Counted from the stretch's first letter, positions 34,560 through 48,275 are shown. The stretch: 64,000 nt of DNA from Litsea cubeba (GCA_012931725.1 CM022949.1:6813529-6877528), one strand, 5' to 3'. Numbers and translations are program-made. Notes: generated by a model from the sequence alone, not told the origin.

Positions 34560-35090
34560 AGAAGCTAAGTACACACTCAAAATTTATCCCTGCACACTGC
34601 TACTCTCTACACTCACCATGGTTACTCTCTATGCACCATGTACTTCTCAAAATACCCTAACCTCTATTCTCTCGACTTCTCTCTGCATTCCCTCTCTTCC
34701 TCTCCCTACCTGCCTCTGCCCGCCTCTGTTCGCGCCCCGCTTTCCCTCACCTGGTCCGCCCCCTTTGTGTCTCTCCATGTCCATGTCCCTCTCCCCCTCT
34801 CCTGTCTCTCTCCTTCTCCCTCCCTCACCCCCTCCACTCTCCTCTCTCCATGTCCCCCCCCCCCTCACCGCCTCTCTGTTCTCTCTCTCCCCTTTTTCTC
34901 TATCCCCTCTCTCTCCCTCTCCCTCACCGCCACCACCAGTCGCCGCCTCTGTCCTCTCCCCCTGGCACTGTCCTCTTTGCCTCTCCCTCTTTCTCTTTCC
35001 ATCCTTACCTCCCTCCGCTTTCTCTCGCTCCATCTACCCCTCCGACGGTGCTGCTAGAGGGGGCGTGGTGGCTCGGCGGGAGTGGGGTGT
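34560..35090. repeat. CT-rich low-complexity tract
   Basis: Dominated by CTCTCC, CCCTCT and TCTCTC. Both strands give long frames of Ser/Pro/Leu or Arg/Glu/Gly only because of composition. A 5' UTR of a lost gene is possible but not supported. Confidence 0.75.
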
Positions 35091-35219
35091 GTAGAAAGAA
35101 GTTGGGGATGCAGGAGAGTTTGATAGATGTCTTTTTAGGTAATTTTCTATGTGAGTATTTTGGTAAAAGAAATTCAGTGTGCATAGATCAATTTTCGGTG
35201 TGTATTTAGTAGCTCCCTA

Positions 35220-35960
35220 TTTTAACCCTAATCAAGGGGGATGGGATCCAAGAGAGAGCTCGCGCACACACGGGAAGACAGCCCATTCAAGTGGAAAAGA
35301 AGTCGTACAAGCGAAAAAAAATGTGGCGTGTTCGGGCACAAGCCATTATATCCATATTATAAGGGATTGTTAAGCTAGTTTCCATTGAAAATAGTTGTCA
35401 AGATGTTCAGCGTAATGACCAGATTATCTAAAATTAAAGCAATAAGCCAATAGAACCTACTTCAACTCCTATATCCCTGTTTTAGCTCTAAATCACTTTT
35501 TTTTTATATTCAACTTTTCTTTCTCTTCCTTAAAACCCAGAAATTTCTATGCACAGATCTTCGGGACTCGGGAGACTCTGTTAAGGACACGTTCTTTGCA
35601 TGTCCACTGAGATCTATGGCTTCGGCATTTTATAGACCCATAGTCTGAGCGCAGATATCTTTCATACGAAATGCCAATTTAATGGTCCTTAATTAAATAC
35701 CTAGTTTGATGGTTGTTGCGTATACATTTATGTTGGGCTGCTATTTTCTTTTGTTTTTTTTTTTTTCATTTTTTCTTATAACCCAGCCAAGGGAGTTGGG
35801 ACTCAAGTGAGAGACGGCACACAGAAGGGAAGACAGCTCGCACAAACGGGAAGAATGCCTACTTAAATAGGAAAGAAGCCTATATAAGAGGGAAAAAAGT
35901 CCACACAAGTGGAAAAAGATGGCATACCCTAGGTTTGAACCTTGGGCGCCAAGTGAGAAG
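35220..35960. repeat. Two related ~130 bp segments
   Basis: 35222-35345 and 35782-35945 share AAGGG(G/A)..TGGGA, GGGAAGACAGC, AAGTGGAAAAGA-like and CGGGAAGA-like phrases. The second ends in CTAGGTTTGAACCTTGGGCGCC, which resembles a tRNA B box, so a tRNA-derived SINE remnant is possible. Confidence 0.45.
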
Positions 35961-36652
35961 TGCCGCCATTCTCGGGCTGCTATTTTTCATACTAGGAATG
36001 TAAACTGGTCCTACAAACAAATGGAAATAATTGTACGACAGGCCCACAATAATCCCATAGCCCAATTCAGACAGGCTTGGGAATGGGCCATCAGCCCAAT
36101 AGTTGCTGGTGTACTTTAGTGGTGTTCGTTCACTGCCTTCACGGTTAGCTACACCTAAACTTAAATGGCTCTTATTTTCAAGGTTGCAAGCACAGCCCCA
36201 AAGGCCTAAGGTCACAAAAACGACAACCAACTTTGAACTGAGATGTGGGCTAGAGATCTTGGTGCAAATCGGTTTGAGCGTATTTTCTTGAATAGAATTT
36301 GTAGAAATTCATGGTCAAATGAACTTCACCGAATATTTTTAAAAGGTGAAATGGAGAATATTGGGTGTCTTTGTGCATAGGACTCCCGCTCTCACCACAC
36401 CTTGCAAGGATCAATCTTTAGGCAGAGACGTTTATGTAGTCTCCCCTTGCCCCCTAACCCAAGCAAATATAACTATAATAAAAAATGAAAAAAAAAAATG
36501 AAAGAGGTAAGGGGTGAATTGATATAAGGTAGCTATATCGATCGGAATTTGACATTCCTAGGATTTGAATTGCTGGCGGTGATGATTGAATATTCATTTT
36601 CATCTTCTCTTGATTCAATTTCCATTAAACGGAAGGTTATTTGATGTCTCAT
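35961..36652. other. Intergenic, nothing recognised
   Basis: No gene or named repeat identified. Confidence 0.4.
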
Positions 36653-36661
36653 TTAATAGAT

Positions 36662-37042
36662 GGGAGGCGGTCCTGTAAGGACCGTCCTTACGGTCCGCAC
36701 CGTTCGGAACGCCCACTAGGGCCCACCTCATGACCAATCCAAATTGACCACTCATTCATAACACTCTTATAGGCACTGAATCCCATGAATTTGCATGGAT
36801 TCGGATGAACTAGACCGTTGGATTGAGGGTCAATTTTTCTTCTTTGATATAAAGCTATTAAACTTGTGGGCCTTGGATGAAGGGGTTAGAAATATTAGAT
36901 TGACTTCAAATTTGATATGTAAGTTGGCCCCACTTGGATCTTTCAATCCCCCTTGTCCCATGACCAGTAGGGTCTCACGGTGGGCCCCAATAGGCAGTCC
37001 GCACCATAAACCGTAATGACGGTCCTTACAGGACTGCCTCCC
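36662..37042. mobile_element. Mutator-like MITE, 381 bp
   Basis: Ends GGGAGGCGGTCCTGTAAGGA and, inverted, GGGAGGCAGTCCTGTAAGGA; similarity continues for about 40 bp. Flanks TTAATAGAT (36653-36661) and TTTATAGAT (37043-37051) match at 8 of 9, fitting the 9-bp Mutator duplication. No transposase. Confidence 0.85.
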
Positions 37043-37051
37043 TTTATAGAT

Positions 37052-38276
37052 ATTTACCTTTTGATTCTTCATTTTTAGCCACTAATATAAATACAAAATC
37101 TTAGAATACCTAGTAATTCAATTATATGAAACAAAAAGGCCCTTAGTTCCATGTAATAGATTTGAGCCACAGGCCTAGGCCCTGAAGTGGTGGTACAGCT
37201 CTATAAAATCAAAACAATTCACATACGGTTATTGGGCTTAAACAGCCGAGTGACAACGCAGAGCCTGGGTGAGTTATGAGCTGGACCCATACATACAAGT
37301 ATATGTGCACTGGGCATGAGCTGCCATGAGGCCAATGTCCATAGCATATGGATTGTATCCATATATAGGTGAATTTAATATACTAATGAAAAATCTACAT
37401 AAATGGGAAAAAATATAAATATTGAGGGGGGGAAAATAAAAAAAAATCAGATTGTTATGAGGCTCAAATCTAAGATAATGAATGGCCCAGACCATATAAG
37501 CTAATTTTTAATGGGCTCTAGACAGCTCCACAACATTCTTAATGACCTCCATACATATGCATAGTATTCTGGCTGTAGCTCGTTCAATACAAAGAATATC
37601 AATATTAAGGCCTAAAACATTTTTAGCTCATCTTAGCCCAGAGAAAATGAACGAGGCCAAAAAACAGAAAATTGGAATGGTTTGGACAGCAGAGTGTAGA
37701 CAGTATTTTATCCCAAAATGTACTATACATCAATGCTACTAATCTTTCATTCATAATCACCAATACTTATGAGTTCAGTGGGTGTTTTCACCCAGCTGAG
37801 GCGGACGCCAAAGCTTAGGAGTTTGCAGTAGGCCTCAATGACTAAAAAAAACTACTAACAGGGCCTATATTAAGGGTCTGTTTGTTTCATATGATTGAAT
37901 GCCAAGGAGTTCTATGACTTTATATTCTACAAAGTGAACAAAAATGAAGAGAACCAAATTGAGTTCTTGAAAATGGTATCAAATACCTCCCCTTTCAATG
38001 GAATTTAAATCAATGAAGATGGGTAATGAATACCATCACCAGCCATCAACCTGAAGTAATTTAATCCTAGAAGCCAAGGTCTCATCTACACTATACCTTA
38101 TATTCTTCACCGACCTTGAGCCCTTTTATCTGCAGTCCCTCGCGTCCTTCAGTTGTGCTCATTGCCATTTATTCATATGTATTCATTTCTATATATTCTA
38201 TGTAGAAAAACAAGCCCTTTAGCCATGAAGTGTCGTATCCACTTTGATTTTGACTCAAAAGTAGATCCATATTTCA
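37052..38276. other. Intergenic, nothing recognised
   Basis: No gene or named repeat identified over about 1.2 kb. Confidence 0.4.
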
Positions 38277-38281
38277 GGCAT

Positions 38282-40754
38282 TGTCACAACCCGAACCCGA
38301 ATTTTGATTACCTCGAGTTAACCGATGTCGAAACTATATTACTCCCATGAGTTTTAACACATAAAACTCACAAGGGAAACAGATAACAATATGCGGAATA
38401 TCAAAAACCAATATTTACATTGATTGCAAAAGACATTTACATCATGTTTATAATTATCACTTGCATACAAAAACAATGCAAGGATCACCATATGAACATA
38501 TACAAAAGTTTCATTTCAATATACAGAATTTATAACAAAATTCTCCAAAATACAAAACACATAAGTGTCAAACACTTCCACTCCACTAATCCGCCTGGAA
38601 CCAGAGTGGTCTCCTCCGCTGCCGGTGCGGTCGCACCAACGGTAGGGGCAGCTAGGCCTGTAATGTCATCATAACACTGGTGTATTCAACAATTCAGCAA
38701 AGTATAAACAGTGTTTATGATCATACGTGCTACTTGTAAAACAGTAAACGATATTCAGTCCATAATCTTATAAATAAGTCAACAAGGATATTCATCCTTG
38801 ACATTGGCAACTTGGCAACTAACATAATATTTCCATAATAATCAAATCAAGTGCCATCTTCTTTGAAGGAAGGATTACCATCTCCGTAAACAAGGAGACA
38901 TGACCATCTTCTTAATAGAAGAATAATATGTGGGATTTATCAGTGTCCGGGCTAGGAACTACTGACATCACCACGGAGTTCCGGAACACTCCACAAATAA
39001 CTGCTGCAGACAGTATCAAGATCAGCTCATTGAGCATGTAGAAATCATTATGTAGTGTCATGCTAAGTTACATGTAATTTCACGTACAATGTAAGTCTTT
39101 TGTCTTTCAAGTTGATTACAATGAGCGGTTACGAGTTAATCAGTTTCAGTTAATTCCATTCAAGTGATTACCAACCAAATGGGTGTACTAACAAGTACTT
39201 TAATGTACACGTGTTATGTTTGATAGACATTGCAGTTCTTATGGAAAGTTGCACATTAAAGACCCGTGCTTAACCCTTATTGGCTGTATAAAGGTACAAA
39301 CAGCCTTGAATAAATCAATAGGCTTTATCTTTTGAATTGCAGACCTAAAGTCTGAAAATACAGCATTTGATGCACTGTCGGTTCACTCATCGGTTGACCT
39401 GTCGGTCGACCGAGATGTGCTTTTCGGCTGACCGATAGATATCGGTCAAGTTGACGGTTCGAAAACTAGAGGCAAATCCTCTGTCTAAGTGCTGTGTCGG
39501 TTCAGTCTTCGGTTGACCGAAGATGGTCGTCGGTTGACCGACATGATCGGTTAGGTCTCGGTTCAAAAACCAGAGATGAGTTTTTCTGCATATTTAACAC
39601 TATCGGTCAACTCGTCGGTTAGCCGACAGCTAACCGACAGCTTCGGTTGACCGATGATGTCCAGAGACGAAACACAGAATTCATATACAAATTCTGGTCT
39701 GTCCAATTTCTTTTGAGCCTACACTAGACCTATAGGAACCTCCTGTCCCTTCTCCATTCATCATTCAAATATAAGTTTCACTTCTATTACATATTCCAAA
39801 AGGAAAATTAACATCCATTTAAGGAATATAAAACTCATCTCACCAATTCATTCATTCCATTTAACATAAGCATTACTGAAAGTCATGAAGAATCTAAAAG
39901 AACTAACATGCAGTAGCAATTAGGTATATAAACTTATTTATACTTGCCTGTCCTTGTGGTTCGAGTTGATAGTCTCCCTTAATCTTGTTCCCAAGAAACC
40001 CAACAAGCAATTGATGGAGAAGATTAATTCCCAATTTTCTTTCTTTTGATTCTCCTAAGCACAGATTGCTTCCAGGCTTGTAGAAGAGGAATTCTCTGGC
40101 TCTTTATAAACTCTTTCTCCAAAGAAAATCAAACAAAGAGAAGGAGAAGATCCATTTTCCTCTTTGTCAAGAGCTCCAAAGGTACAACCCATTTAACCCA
40201 ACGAAGAAGAAGAAACGACCATGAAGAAAGGAGGAAGAAACCAGCTACAGCCATTTTCACATGCAATGGGCTGAGACACAACAACACAGGACAACTGGGA
40301 TGTAGCTGTAGCAAAACACTTGGGCAGTACTTGAATTGCATGTATTCTAAGATTGACATTTGGCTTCCAAATTGTAACTTAACCCTATTCACTTATTGAA
40401 ATTACATTTAAAGTCAAAGGCTAACCTCTTTGATTTATCTTAAGTCAAATGCGGTTAAGTGTCTTATGACAATTGATGTACTCATCGAGATACATACGAT
40501 GACATCAAATTTCACCCAATTCGACGATATACACATAATTCAATATTTATGAAAAAGTCCTCCAATTCACTAATTGGGGTCAAAAATCAATTTCATGTCT
40601 TCCAAATAATCGTATTAAGCTTAACTTAGTCATCTAAGACTAATTTCAGTGACAGTGCTCATTAATCTCATGTGAAGTACTTAATCACATCATAATCAAC
40701 GATAATCATGATTAATTAAGGTTAATCGTGTTTAACTCGGGGTGTAATGTAACA
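38282..40754 (-). repeat. Solo Gypsy LTR, 2.47 kb
   Basis: Flanked by GGCAT at 38277-38281 and 40755-40759. On the minus strand it starts TGTTACATTACACCCCGAG and ends GGGTTCGGGTTGTGACA, the same layout as the Tekay-like LTRs. There is no primer-binding site or polypurine tract next to it, so it is a solo LTR left by recombination between the two LTRs of a former element. A TATA-like AGTTTATAAAGAG (minus) lies near 40100. The palindrome cluster at 39361-39660 is downstream of it. Confidence 0.9.
39361..39660. repeat. Palindrome cluster in the solo LTR
   Basis: CGGTCGACCG, CGGTTGACCGA and CGGTTAGCCGACAGCTAACCG occur with spacer phrases such as GGTTC(G/A)AAAAC(T/C)AGAG repeated about every 110 bp. 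Confidence 0.8.
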
Positions 40755-40759
40755 GGCAT

Positions 40760-43700
40760 GGTGCGACAGCTTATGTGCCGATGAAGGTCGATTTTCGAGA
40801 TAAATAAAAGAATCTGCTTTATGCTAGTTTGTTTGTTGGTATTGATTTGGTAGGGATTCTGAGAAATGTGTTCCTATTAGAGGGGAAAGAGTCTGGATGG
40901 GCCAAGTGTCTAACTCATGCTGCTTCTGAGTGGAAGGAGTCAAACTATGCTCCACAATGGGCTTGCCTATTAAAAATTTGAGCCTCCTAAAACGAACACC
41001 TTACCCATTTAGATGAAGTCCTCGAGTTTTACTCTAATAAGAGTTAGTCTCACCGTAAGATTCAACATACAATTAATAACATGATTGATATATACAATCT
41101 TATCCGTTATTGATCCATATTAATCATGTCATTGAGGCGTGGGTTTGCCTTCAACATCTTGTGTTCAAGTCTCAACTTAGACTTGCCTTGTGAATGTGCG
41201 TTGCGGGATCGTGCATACAACCAGGGGGGTAGTCATGTCAAGTAAAAGTGACATGGGTGATCGAAAACCCACCTCATAAAAAAATTGTATACTCAATCTT
41301 ACGGTGAAACTCTCACTCCTTCAGGAAGAGGAAGCCTGAGTGATACACTAGGAGAATACAAACCATCTTCAACAAAATGGCTAAAATAGCCTAGGAATGA
41401 AATACCAAAATTTCAAATTTCCTTTGAAATTAACAATTGAGTAAAGTCCAATGGTAGAGTTTCTACATAAATTATGATGCCTTTGGAATTCTCTAGTTAA
41501 CTATTCCTCAACGAAAACACCTCAAAATTATCGTCAAACACTTTGCCATTGAAATTCCGCAAATATTGATCTTATAAAGAATCTGAATTGGAGAATTCCT
41601 GGGGCTATTTCAAACATTTTTAATGTATCATACTTAAAAGATTTCCTAAATTCAACAGAAAATCAGAGAGAGAAATGATCTAAAAGGATTTTAAATTTTC
41701 AATTAGTGTGAATTCCCTTAGTTAAATCGACTCATTGCCATTCTCTGACCCCATGAATTGGACCAACCCTAATTTAATATTAATCTGAATTATACTCAGC
41801 ATTTGATTCAATCTTATAAAATAATAAGTTAAGAAGGTAAGACTTTAAGATCACTAAAATCTTATTGAGATGGTTTTTTTCCCAAAATCTAATTCGAAAT
41901 AATGATACCTTTCCATTATGCCTCCTCCAAATGAGCAATAATCGAAGCGAATCCTTAGGGGGGATTAGATTTTTACCTTGATAGCTCTAAGCAAGTGCAG
42001 AACTAGAGGGGCGGGGGGTGGCCATGTCCTTGACTTAGGAAATCTTCACACTTGGCCCCCAAAAAAAATTAAAAGAAAAAACCTTTGACTTTCAAAATTT
42101 TTATTTCCAATGCCTAAAAGCAAGAAAAAAAAAAATACATATACCACTCTGGCTGGGGTTTAAAAAAAGGCACATTAGTCTGAATGACTCATAGGTGTGT
42201 TTTAGTAGAGTATAGTATGTGGCCCATTTGAGTGTCTGGAAATGATGGTGTTATCTGCATGGGGAGTAAGGCATGAGCATGCGTCCTCAATCCTCATTCT
42301 CCCAAACACAATATAATGATATCACCCATATCATTCCAAGCATGCCATCAATTTCCTTTCAAGTGAGGGGGTTAAAGAGGGAGCACAAACTGCAAGATGA
42401 ACAGTTTTAGACCCCTGGAAAGTCTCCTTGAAAAAAGAAATCCCCTAAAAACTATAAAGAGAGTTTTTTTTTTTTAATAAGAGAAAAATAAATAAAAGTT
42501 GAAACGGAAGGAAAGAAGAGAAAAGCAAATGAGTCGATTGATTTCTGCCGTGGGCCATGGGACAGTTTTTACTGTCTTTTTGTGTCTTTCCCTTCAACCA
42601 ATGCCCCAGAGAATCCCGTTCAAAGAGACACCTTAAAAAGTTGAGGAAGAAAGTGCATCTGGTACATTCCAAAGCGTAGAGAGGCGATATGATTGGCTCC
42701 ATCCTGTATTCCTGTCTGGCTCCTCTCTCTCATGCATCTTTCTTATAATTAAGTACCTTTCTTGGTTGAAGTACCTCAAGTTCATACTAACGAAGACTAG
42801 CTTGCTGAGTGGTGAGGAGGTCAGCAGTCCCTGGTTGGTTGTAGCGCTCACAGTCAAGGGGCTTGGGCAAGGTTTGTGTGCGTAATTTCAAGAGAAAAAA
42901 CAAACAACTACCTAGTTCATGTAAAATTTGTACAACACCCTCTCAAGTCTCACTTAATGTAGGGGTCACACCAAGGTTTTCAATTTTGGAGCTAATTTCA
43001 TATTGGTCCAAAATGGGATGAGTCTGTGGCTCTGTGCCATCCACTGCAATCAGTGCCACCCATGCCGGACTGATATGGCTAGCCGGTTCTAGAAAGCGTA
43101 CAAAAATTTCAAAAAATAAAAAAAATAGAAAAAACAGATTACAAGTAAAAAAAAATAAAACTTAAGCTATTGAAGTGGTGTCACATCTCGTATGAATTGA
43201 TATTTAGTGTTGTGAAGCCCTAAGTCATTAGCGATGTAACATATGACTGTTAGTTTTTATGGATAAAGGATATAAGTACCCTTTATTTATGCCTAAGAAA
43301 TTTCACTAAACTCATATAATCTCAACAAGTTTTAGTACCTTTAGTTATTTTTAGTGGGGCTCATCTTAATGTATAAAAGACTAAGGAAGCACGGTGATTG
43401 AAAGGCTTGGATATGATTAGGCATGAATATGTAATATCAAGCCACACAGGTTTTATTGATTTCTCTAATGACTAGCCCGTTTTCTGAACATTATTAAAAT
43501 GGTCCACACGTCTCTAACCTGTTTCCTCTGTTTTTTCTAATTTATTGTGGGCAGATGACTGACTTGTTCCTAGTTTTAAATTTTTCATCCATGTATGTTA
43601 GTTATGGGAGAAATTGTCTCATTCAATGCATCTGCTATAACTATTTGTGTTCGTAGAAATGAAGACTATTTCAGGAATTTTATGGCTGACCACCTATAAT

Positions 43701-45954
43701 TTATGAACTTAGGATAGCCACCTCTCTTTATTTTCACTGTTTTTCAAATAACCACCGCTACTAATTTAGAAATCCCAATCAATCACCATGACTGAATGTT
43801 GAAGTCTGACTTTTTTACAGTTAATGAAATCTGATTATCTCATTATAAAAGATAATAACTTGCTCATATGTAATTTTGATCAGCTTAAACTGAAGGTATT
43901 AGTCCTTGTTAAAACTGACTCGATTTAATGTTCATTCCATGTTATTCCCCGGAATTAATTTGAACTGCATTGAGTCTACAGGATTCTCATTCTTTTAGAT
44001 GAAAATATAAAATACACTGGATTTCGTGAAACATCCAAAAAACTGCATTTGACTAATAATGGTCAAGGTTTTTCACTGTGATTTTCGGGTAGATACGTTT
44101 GGGTATTGTACAATTATGAGACAGTTATGGGATTTCTAGAAAAATGAATGTGGTTAGATGTAAATTTCACAAGTACCTTTCAAGGGTCCATTTCCGTGTA
44201 AATGTAGCCAGTTTGACCAGCATTTTTTTTCCCGTTTGTTGGGCAATATAGCAAAACTCATTTTCTTCCAAAGCCCATCAAACCACCTGAACTAATATAA
44301 AACTAGAAAATATCAAGTGAGATGCCCCCCCATATAATTAATGGCAACAACAAATAACATCAATATTAACATATCCACCCACAATTAGAGGTTGATCAAT
44401 TGGTTCACAACCATATCCACCAACATTTCACCTAGCTATGCCATTTTTAACCTGGGCAAGCTCTCCTTTCCACTTATGTAGGTTTATTTTCATACTTTAT
44501 GGCTTCTTTTATCCCACTTAGGATGCTCTCTTGGGTCCAGCCTAGGAGCGGCGCTACATGTATGTGACATTTGAAGAATTATTAAAAAAAAAAAAGAATC
44601 GACATCTTAAAAATTATTAAAAAAAAAAATCTTTAATGAATTGAATTTATGGAAGATTTTGACCCCACTAAATACCTAAATTAATGGGCTATTTATCTAC
44701 CAAAAAAAAAAAAATGAACCTATGAAAAATAAATCTTTTGTTGACTCTACTGACTGGAATTCCTGAAGTCCCAACTGGTCCAGCTCTCACACTTGTGTAC
44801 CAAAAAAAATAAAAAAAACACACCATGGTAATGGGGTCCACCTAAGGATGGATGATAGAAGTGATTCTAAAAGATTGAAATATGGTGGGTAAAACGAATG
44901 ATGAGAAAATTTACTCAGGGAGTACACCGTGTTACATTTGTTATTACTTATTACCGTAGGCTTCATCATGATTTAGTGGCGTCAATTCTATCCTAAGTGA
45001 GTCAACCTTGGTTTCCAATACTCGTGGAGCACTTCCATTCATCATGTAGATGAATCCAATATAGTTTTCATCATTAAATGACCCTTGTTTGATGGGTTTA
45101 ATTACTTTATTCTTATCATTGGCCATTGGGGTACTATGAAACCCACCAATTTTTTTACGTAACATTGAATTAGCAGTAATCATCACCAAAAACATATTCA
45201 CGCAAAGAATGAGGTGTTATGACAAAAAGAAGCACTGAATCATTGAAATAGTCTCTCTACAGTACATTATAAAGTAACTATTGAAGAGGGCAGTTCAGCG
45301 ATTAAAATTTAAAAGATCCCAAAATTCACCACATCACCATTATTTCCGCATCATGGCATAGTGTGCACATATGTATGGTCAAGTCATTATGATTACTTGG
45401 AGGGATCTTCACTGATAAAGATTATCAACAATCTGTTAGATGTATATGGTCCACTTAACCACACATTTAACAATGATGGACCCCACACATTCTTTGACCT
45501 TAGAGCTTTCTACTTTTGATTTTTTTTTTTCAATATACTTAAATAAGCTTGGACTCACTTTAGTAAGCTTATTCATCACTCATTGTAATTCCTTGATTAT
45601 CCAATAAGAGAAAATTAAGGAAATCAGTCATTATTAAGATTTCCTTGATGGGAGGAAATCTCTAAGCTTTATACAACAAGTGGTTTTCGGGTACGTCTTG
45701 ACAAGAACTCACGATTTTTTCATGACACCATCATTCTCACACATATTGGGGTGAGTGTGGAGAGATAAGAGGAAACTCTACTTGATCAAGATCACAGATC
45801 CCCAAGCGGGGCGGGCCAATGATCAGATCTAAACCATTCATCTTTAGGACCATAGCACAAGGTACGCCTCAAGTTTAGATCTATAGATTTGATCTATGCT
45901 GCAAACCATTTTTCTTGATCTAACACAGTCGTCATGTGAAACCCACGTATGAAT
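40760..45954. other. Gene-poor stretch, nothing recognised
   Basis: About 5.2 kb without coding motif, RNA gene or clear element. A CAGAACTAGAGGGGCGGGG phrase at 42000 looks like a hAT end but has no partner. A minus frame at 44944-45201 (85 codons) has protein-like composition but matches no family I recognise. Confidence 0.4.
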
Positions 45955-45962
45955 AATCTAAC

Positions 45963-46396
45963 TAGGGGTGTAAATATTCGGTTAACCGTTCAATTTGGAA
46001 GAATCGTTAATTGAACCATAAATTACGGTTTTCAGTTTTAAAAACCGAACTGCTGTTAACCATTAAAAATCATAACTAAACTATATTCAGAAAAACCGTT
46101 AAAAATCATATTGTCAAGTATATACTTAAGTTATGAATTATATACATGTTTCATTTAGGCCCTTTATTTTTTTATTAGTATAACGATACGGTTAAGCGTG
46201 TGCAGTTAACCGAACCGTATTTTACGGTTCGGTTCGGCTAATAACCGTGAGTTAATATTGAAACCATAACCAAATCGTGAAGTGTAATTTTTCGATTTTA
46301 ATAATCATAACCGTAACCGAACCGTGAAACACGATTACTAATCGCGGTTTGGTTTGATTCTGTTAGACGGTTTTCTAGTTTTCTTTTACACCCCTA
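45963..46396. mobile_element. hAT MITE, 434 bp
   Basis: Ends TAGGGGTGTAAA and TTTACACCCCTA are perfect inverted repeats of 12 bp. Flanks AATCTAAC (45955-45962) and AATCCAGC (46397-46404) match at 6 of 8, an aged duplication. The inside is rich in GGTTAACCG and CGGTTCGGTT motifs. Confidence 0.82.
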
Positions 46397-46625
46397 AATC
46401 CAGCTATAAGGAATACCCTACGTCAATGAACTTGTTACATGCCCACTACAGCCACGTTTATCTAGTGGGACCGGTGAACCCTGCTTACATGCAAACCTTC
46501 TACAGTAAACCAACCACTACAATTGACATGTTGACATCCACGCAAAAACATCAAACCATGAGATTTTCTCACTGCGAAAAAGCGTCCCTCTCTACATCGC
46601 CTTTTCTATGAAGACTAAGCTCATA

Positions 46626-47562
46626 TTTGGTATCACTACTTTTTACCTCTATTTCTCAAATATCTAAATCGAGTACAGATTTTGAGAATATAGGCGTTTG
46701 ACAGCGTTTGGTAGCCTCTAAATAGTGTAGACAAGTGAGCCAATGCCTCTATTTCCCACAGCCCACCAGTAGACGCAAGTAGCAAGCAGAGGGAAAAAAA
46801 TAGAGGCAGGTGAACAGTGTTCCTTGCCCATTCACGCCCTAGTCCTTTTTTTTCAAAACGTAAGTGTGTGAATCAATATCCAAACCGTTGAAAATGCTCA
46901 CACCATCAAACACGACCATACGACCAGATTTCAACCGTTGGATCATCATCAATCTCGAGATTTCTGCAACAAAATGTGAGCCATTTGATGTGATTTTTTG
47001 GAATTTATGGGCTCCAAACGCCATATCTAAACCGTTAGATCTCTTTCGAAGGTTAAAAATGGCTATGCGGTCAGTTTCCAAGTTCTGATACCTTGTGGAT
47101 CTCGAGATAATTGTGAAATAATATCAGCCATTGATGTATTATTCTCAATATTGAATGTCCATGAACAATAACGTTTTCCTATATTTTTTTTCTTATTATT
47201 TGTAGGAGTGTAAATCAAGATCCAAGCGGTTGAAAATGTTCACAAGGTCGCCATGAGAACAAATTTCAGCGGTCAGATCATCACCAATCTCTAGATATGT
47301 GGGCCCCAAACACAAGATCCAAACCATTAGATCTCTTTAAAATGGTCAAGTTGGTCAAAGGATCATTTTTTAAGGCTTGATATCTTGTGGATCTCGAGAA
47401 GTTTAAAAATTTTTTTCAACCATTGATACAAAAAAAAAAGCCTATTTAACATAGATCATTGCATTACCAAATACTTCTTTTGATTTTAACCCCTTTTTTT
47501 ATAACTCTTTTTTTAATGGCCCTATTTTGATGGGTTTATCCAAAAAGAGTAGAGATACTAAA
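46626..47562. mobile_element. Possible TIR element with internal ~345 bp duplication
   Basis: The left end TTTGGTATCACTACTTTTT and, inverted, the right end TTTAGTATCTCTACTCTTTTT are similar, as in PIF/Harbinger or hAT MITEs. I could not fix a target duplication. Inside, AT(A/C)CAA(A/G)C(C/G)GTTGAAAATG and CTTGTGGATCTCGAGA occur twice at about 345 bp spacing (46876/47219 and 47090/47389). Confidence 0.4.
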
Positions 47563-47574
47563 AAAGGCCCAAGT

Positions 47575-48275
47575 TGGTCAAATGTGCCCAAGGGATTGTT
47601 TGCTTGCACCCATTTATAGCCGCAAGATGAGGAATATGGGAAATTAGATCAATGCCCTTCGATCACAGGCTCCCGAATCCGCTACTCATATATGTAATTC
47701 CCATCCCTATGGCGGATATGTTCTTTTTTTTTTACAACTGATGGTGTCGCAACCCTTTGGGTAGGACTAATCCTGCGGGACTAGGGGGAGTTGGGTAAAT
47801 CACCTCTTGCTCTAGTGTGGCAATACAGTTTCAAACTCTCAACCTCCGGGGAAAAACCGTAGTCATCATAGCTATGGATATGCCATTAAATAGTAATTTG
47901 CAACAATAACGACCAAAACTCTGAAATAAACGAAGGGCCTTTTTTCTTGTTTTTCGCTTGGGAAGAATCGGACTTATTCATCATTCCCCCAAGCCCACAG
48001 AGCGTTTGGTGTCCCAAACTGGCTGAGCTGCAACATGAAATTTCATATTATTATATAAGAGTTAGGTGTGACTTGAAATTAGCTTGATTTGATTAGCAGC
48101 TAAGCATGTTAAGAGTCATCTGCCTTGCTCATTTGTTTCTATAGTGCTATATGACCTTTTTCCCAATTGGTTATGTCATTTGGTCTGTGCTGGGGGGTCA
48201 TGGCCCGTAGTTTGACCCTGAGTGGAATGCTGAAACGAGAGAAATGATCAAGTCCTTGTGAGCCTAAGCAAAATC
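47575..48275. other. Intergenic, nothing recognised
   Basis: No gene or named repeat identified. Confidence 0.4.

Noticed and set aside
34618..35209. Several 119-158 codon Ser/Pro-rich frames
   Set aside because: A CT-rich tract open in many frames; no start context, domain or splice pattern to support a gene.
35915..35945. Possible tRNA gene from a B-box-like GGTTTGAACC
   Set aside because: No A box or cloverleaf can be drawn around it; at most a SINE remnant.
42000..42060. hAT-like end CAGAACTAGAGGGGCGGGG
   Set aside because: No inverted partner or 8-bp duplication found.
44944..45201. Minus frame of 85 codons with balanced composition
   Set aside because: No recognised family, no neighbouring exon and no second line of evidence; left unannotated as a gene.
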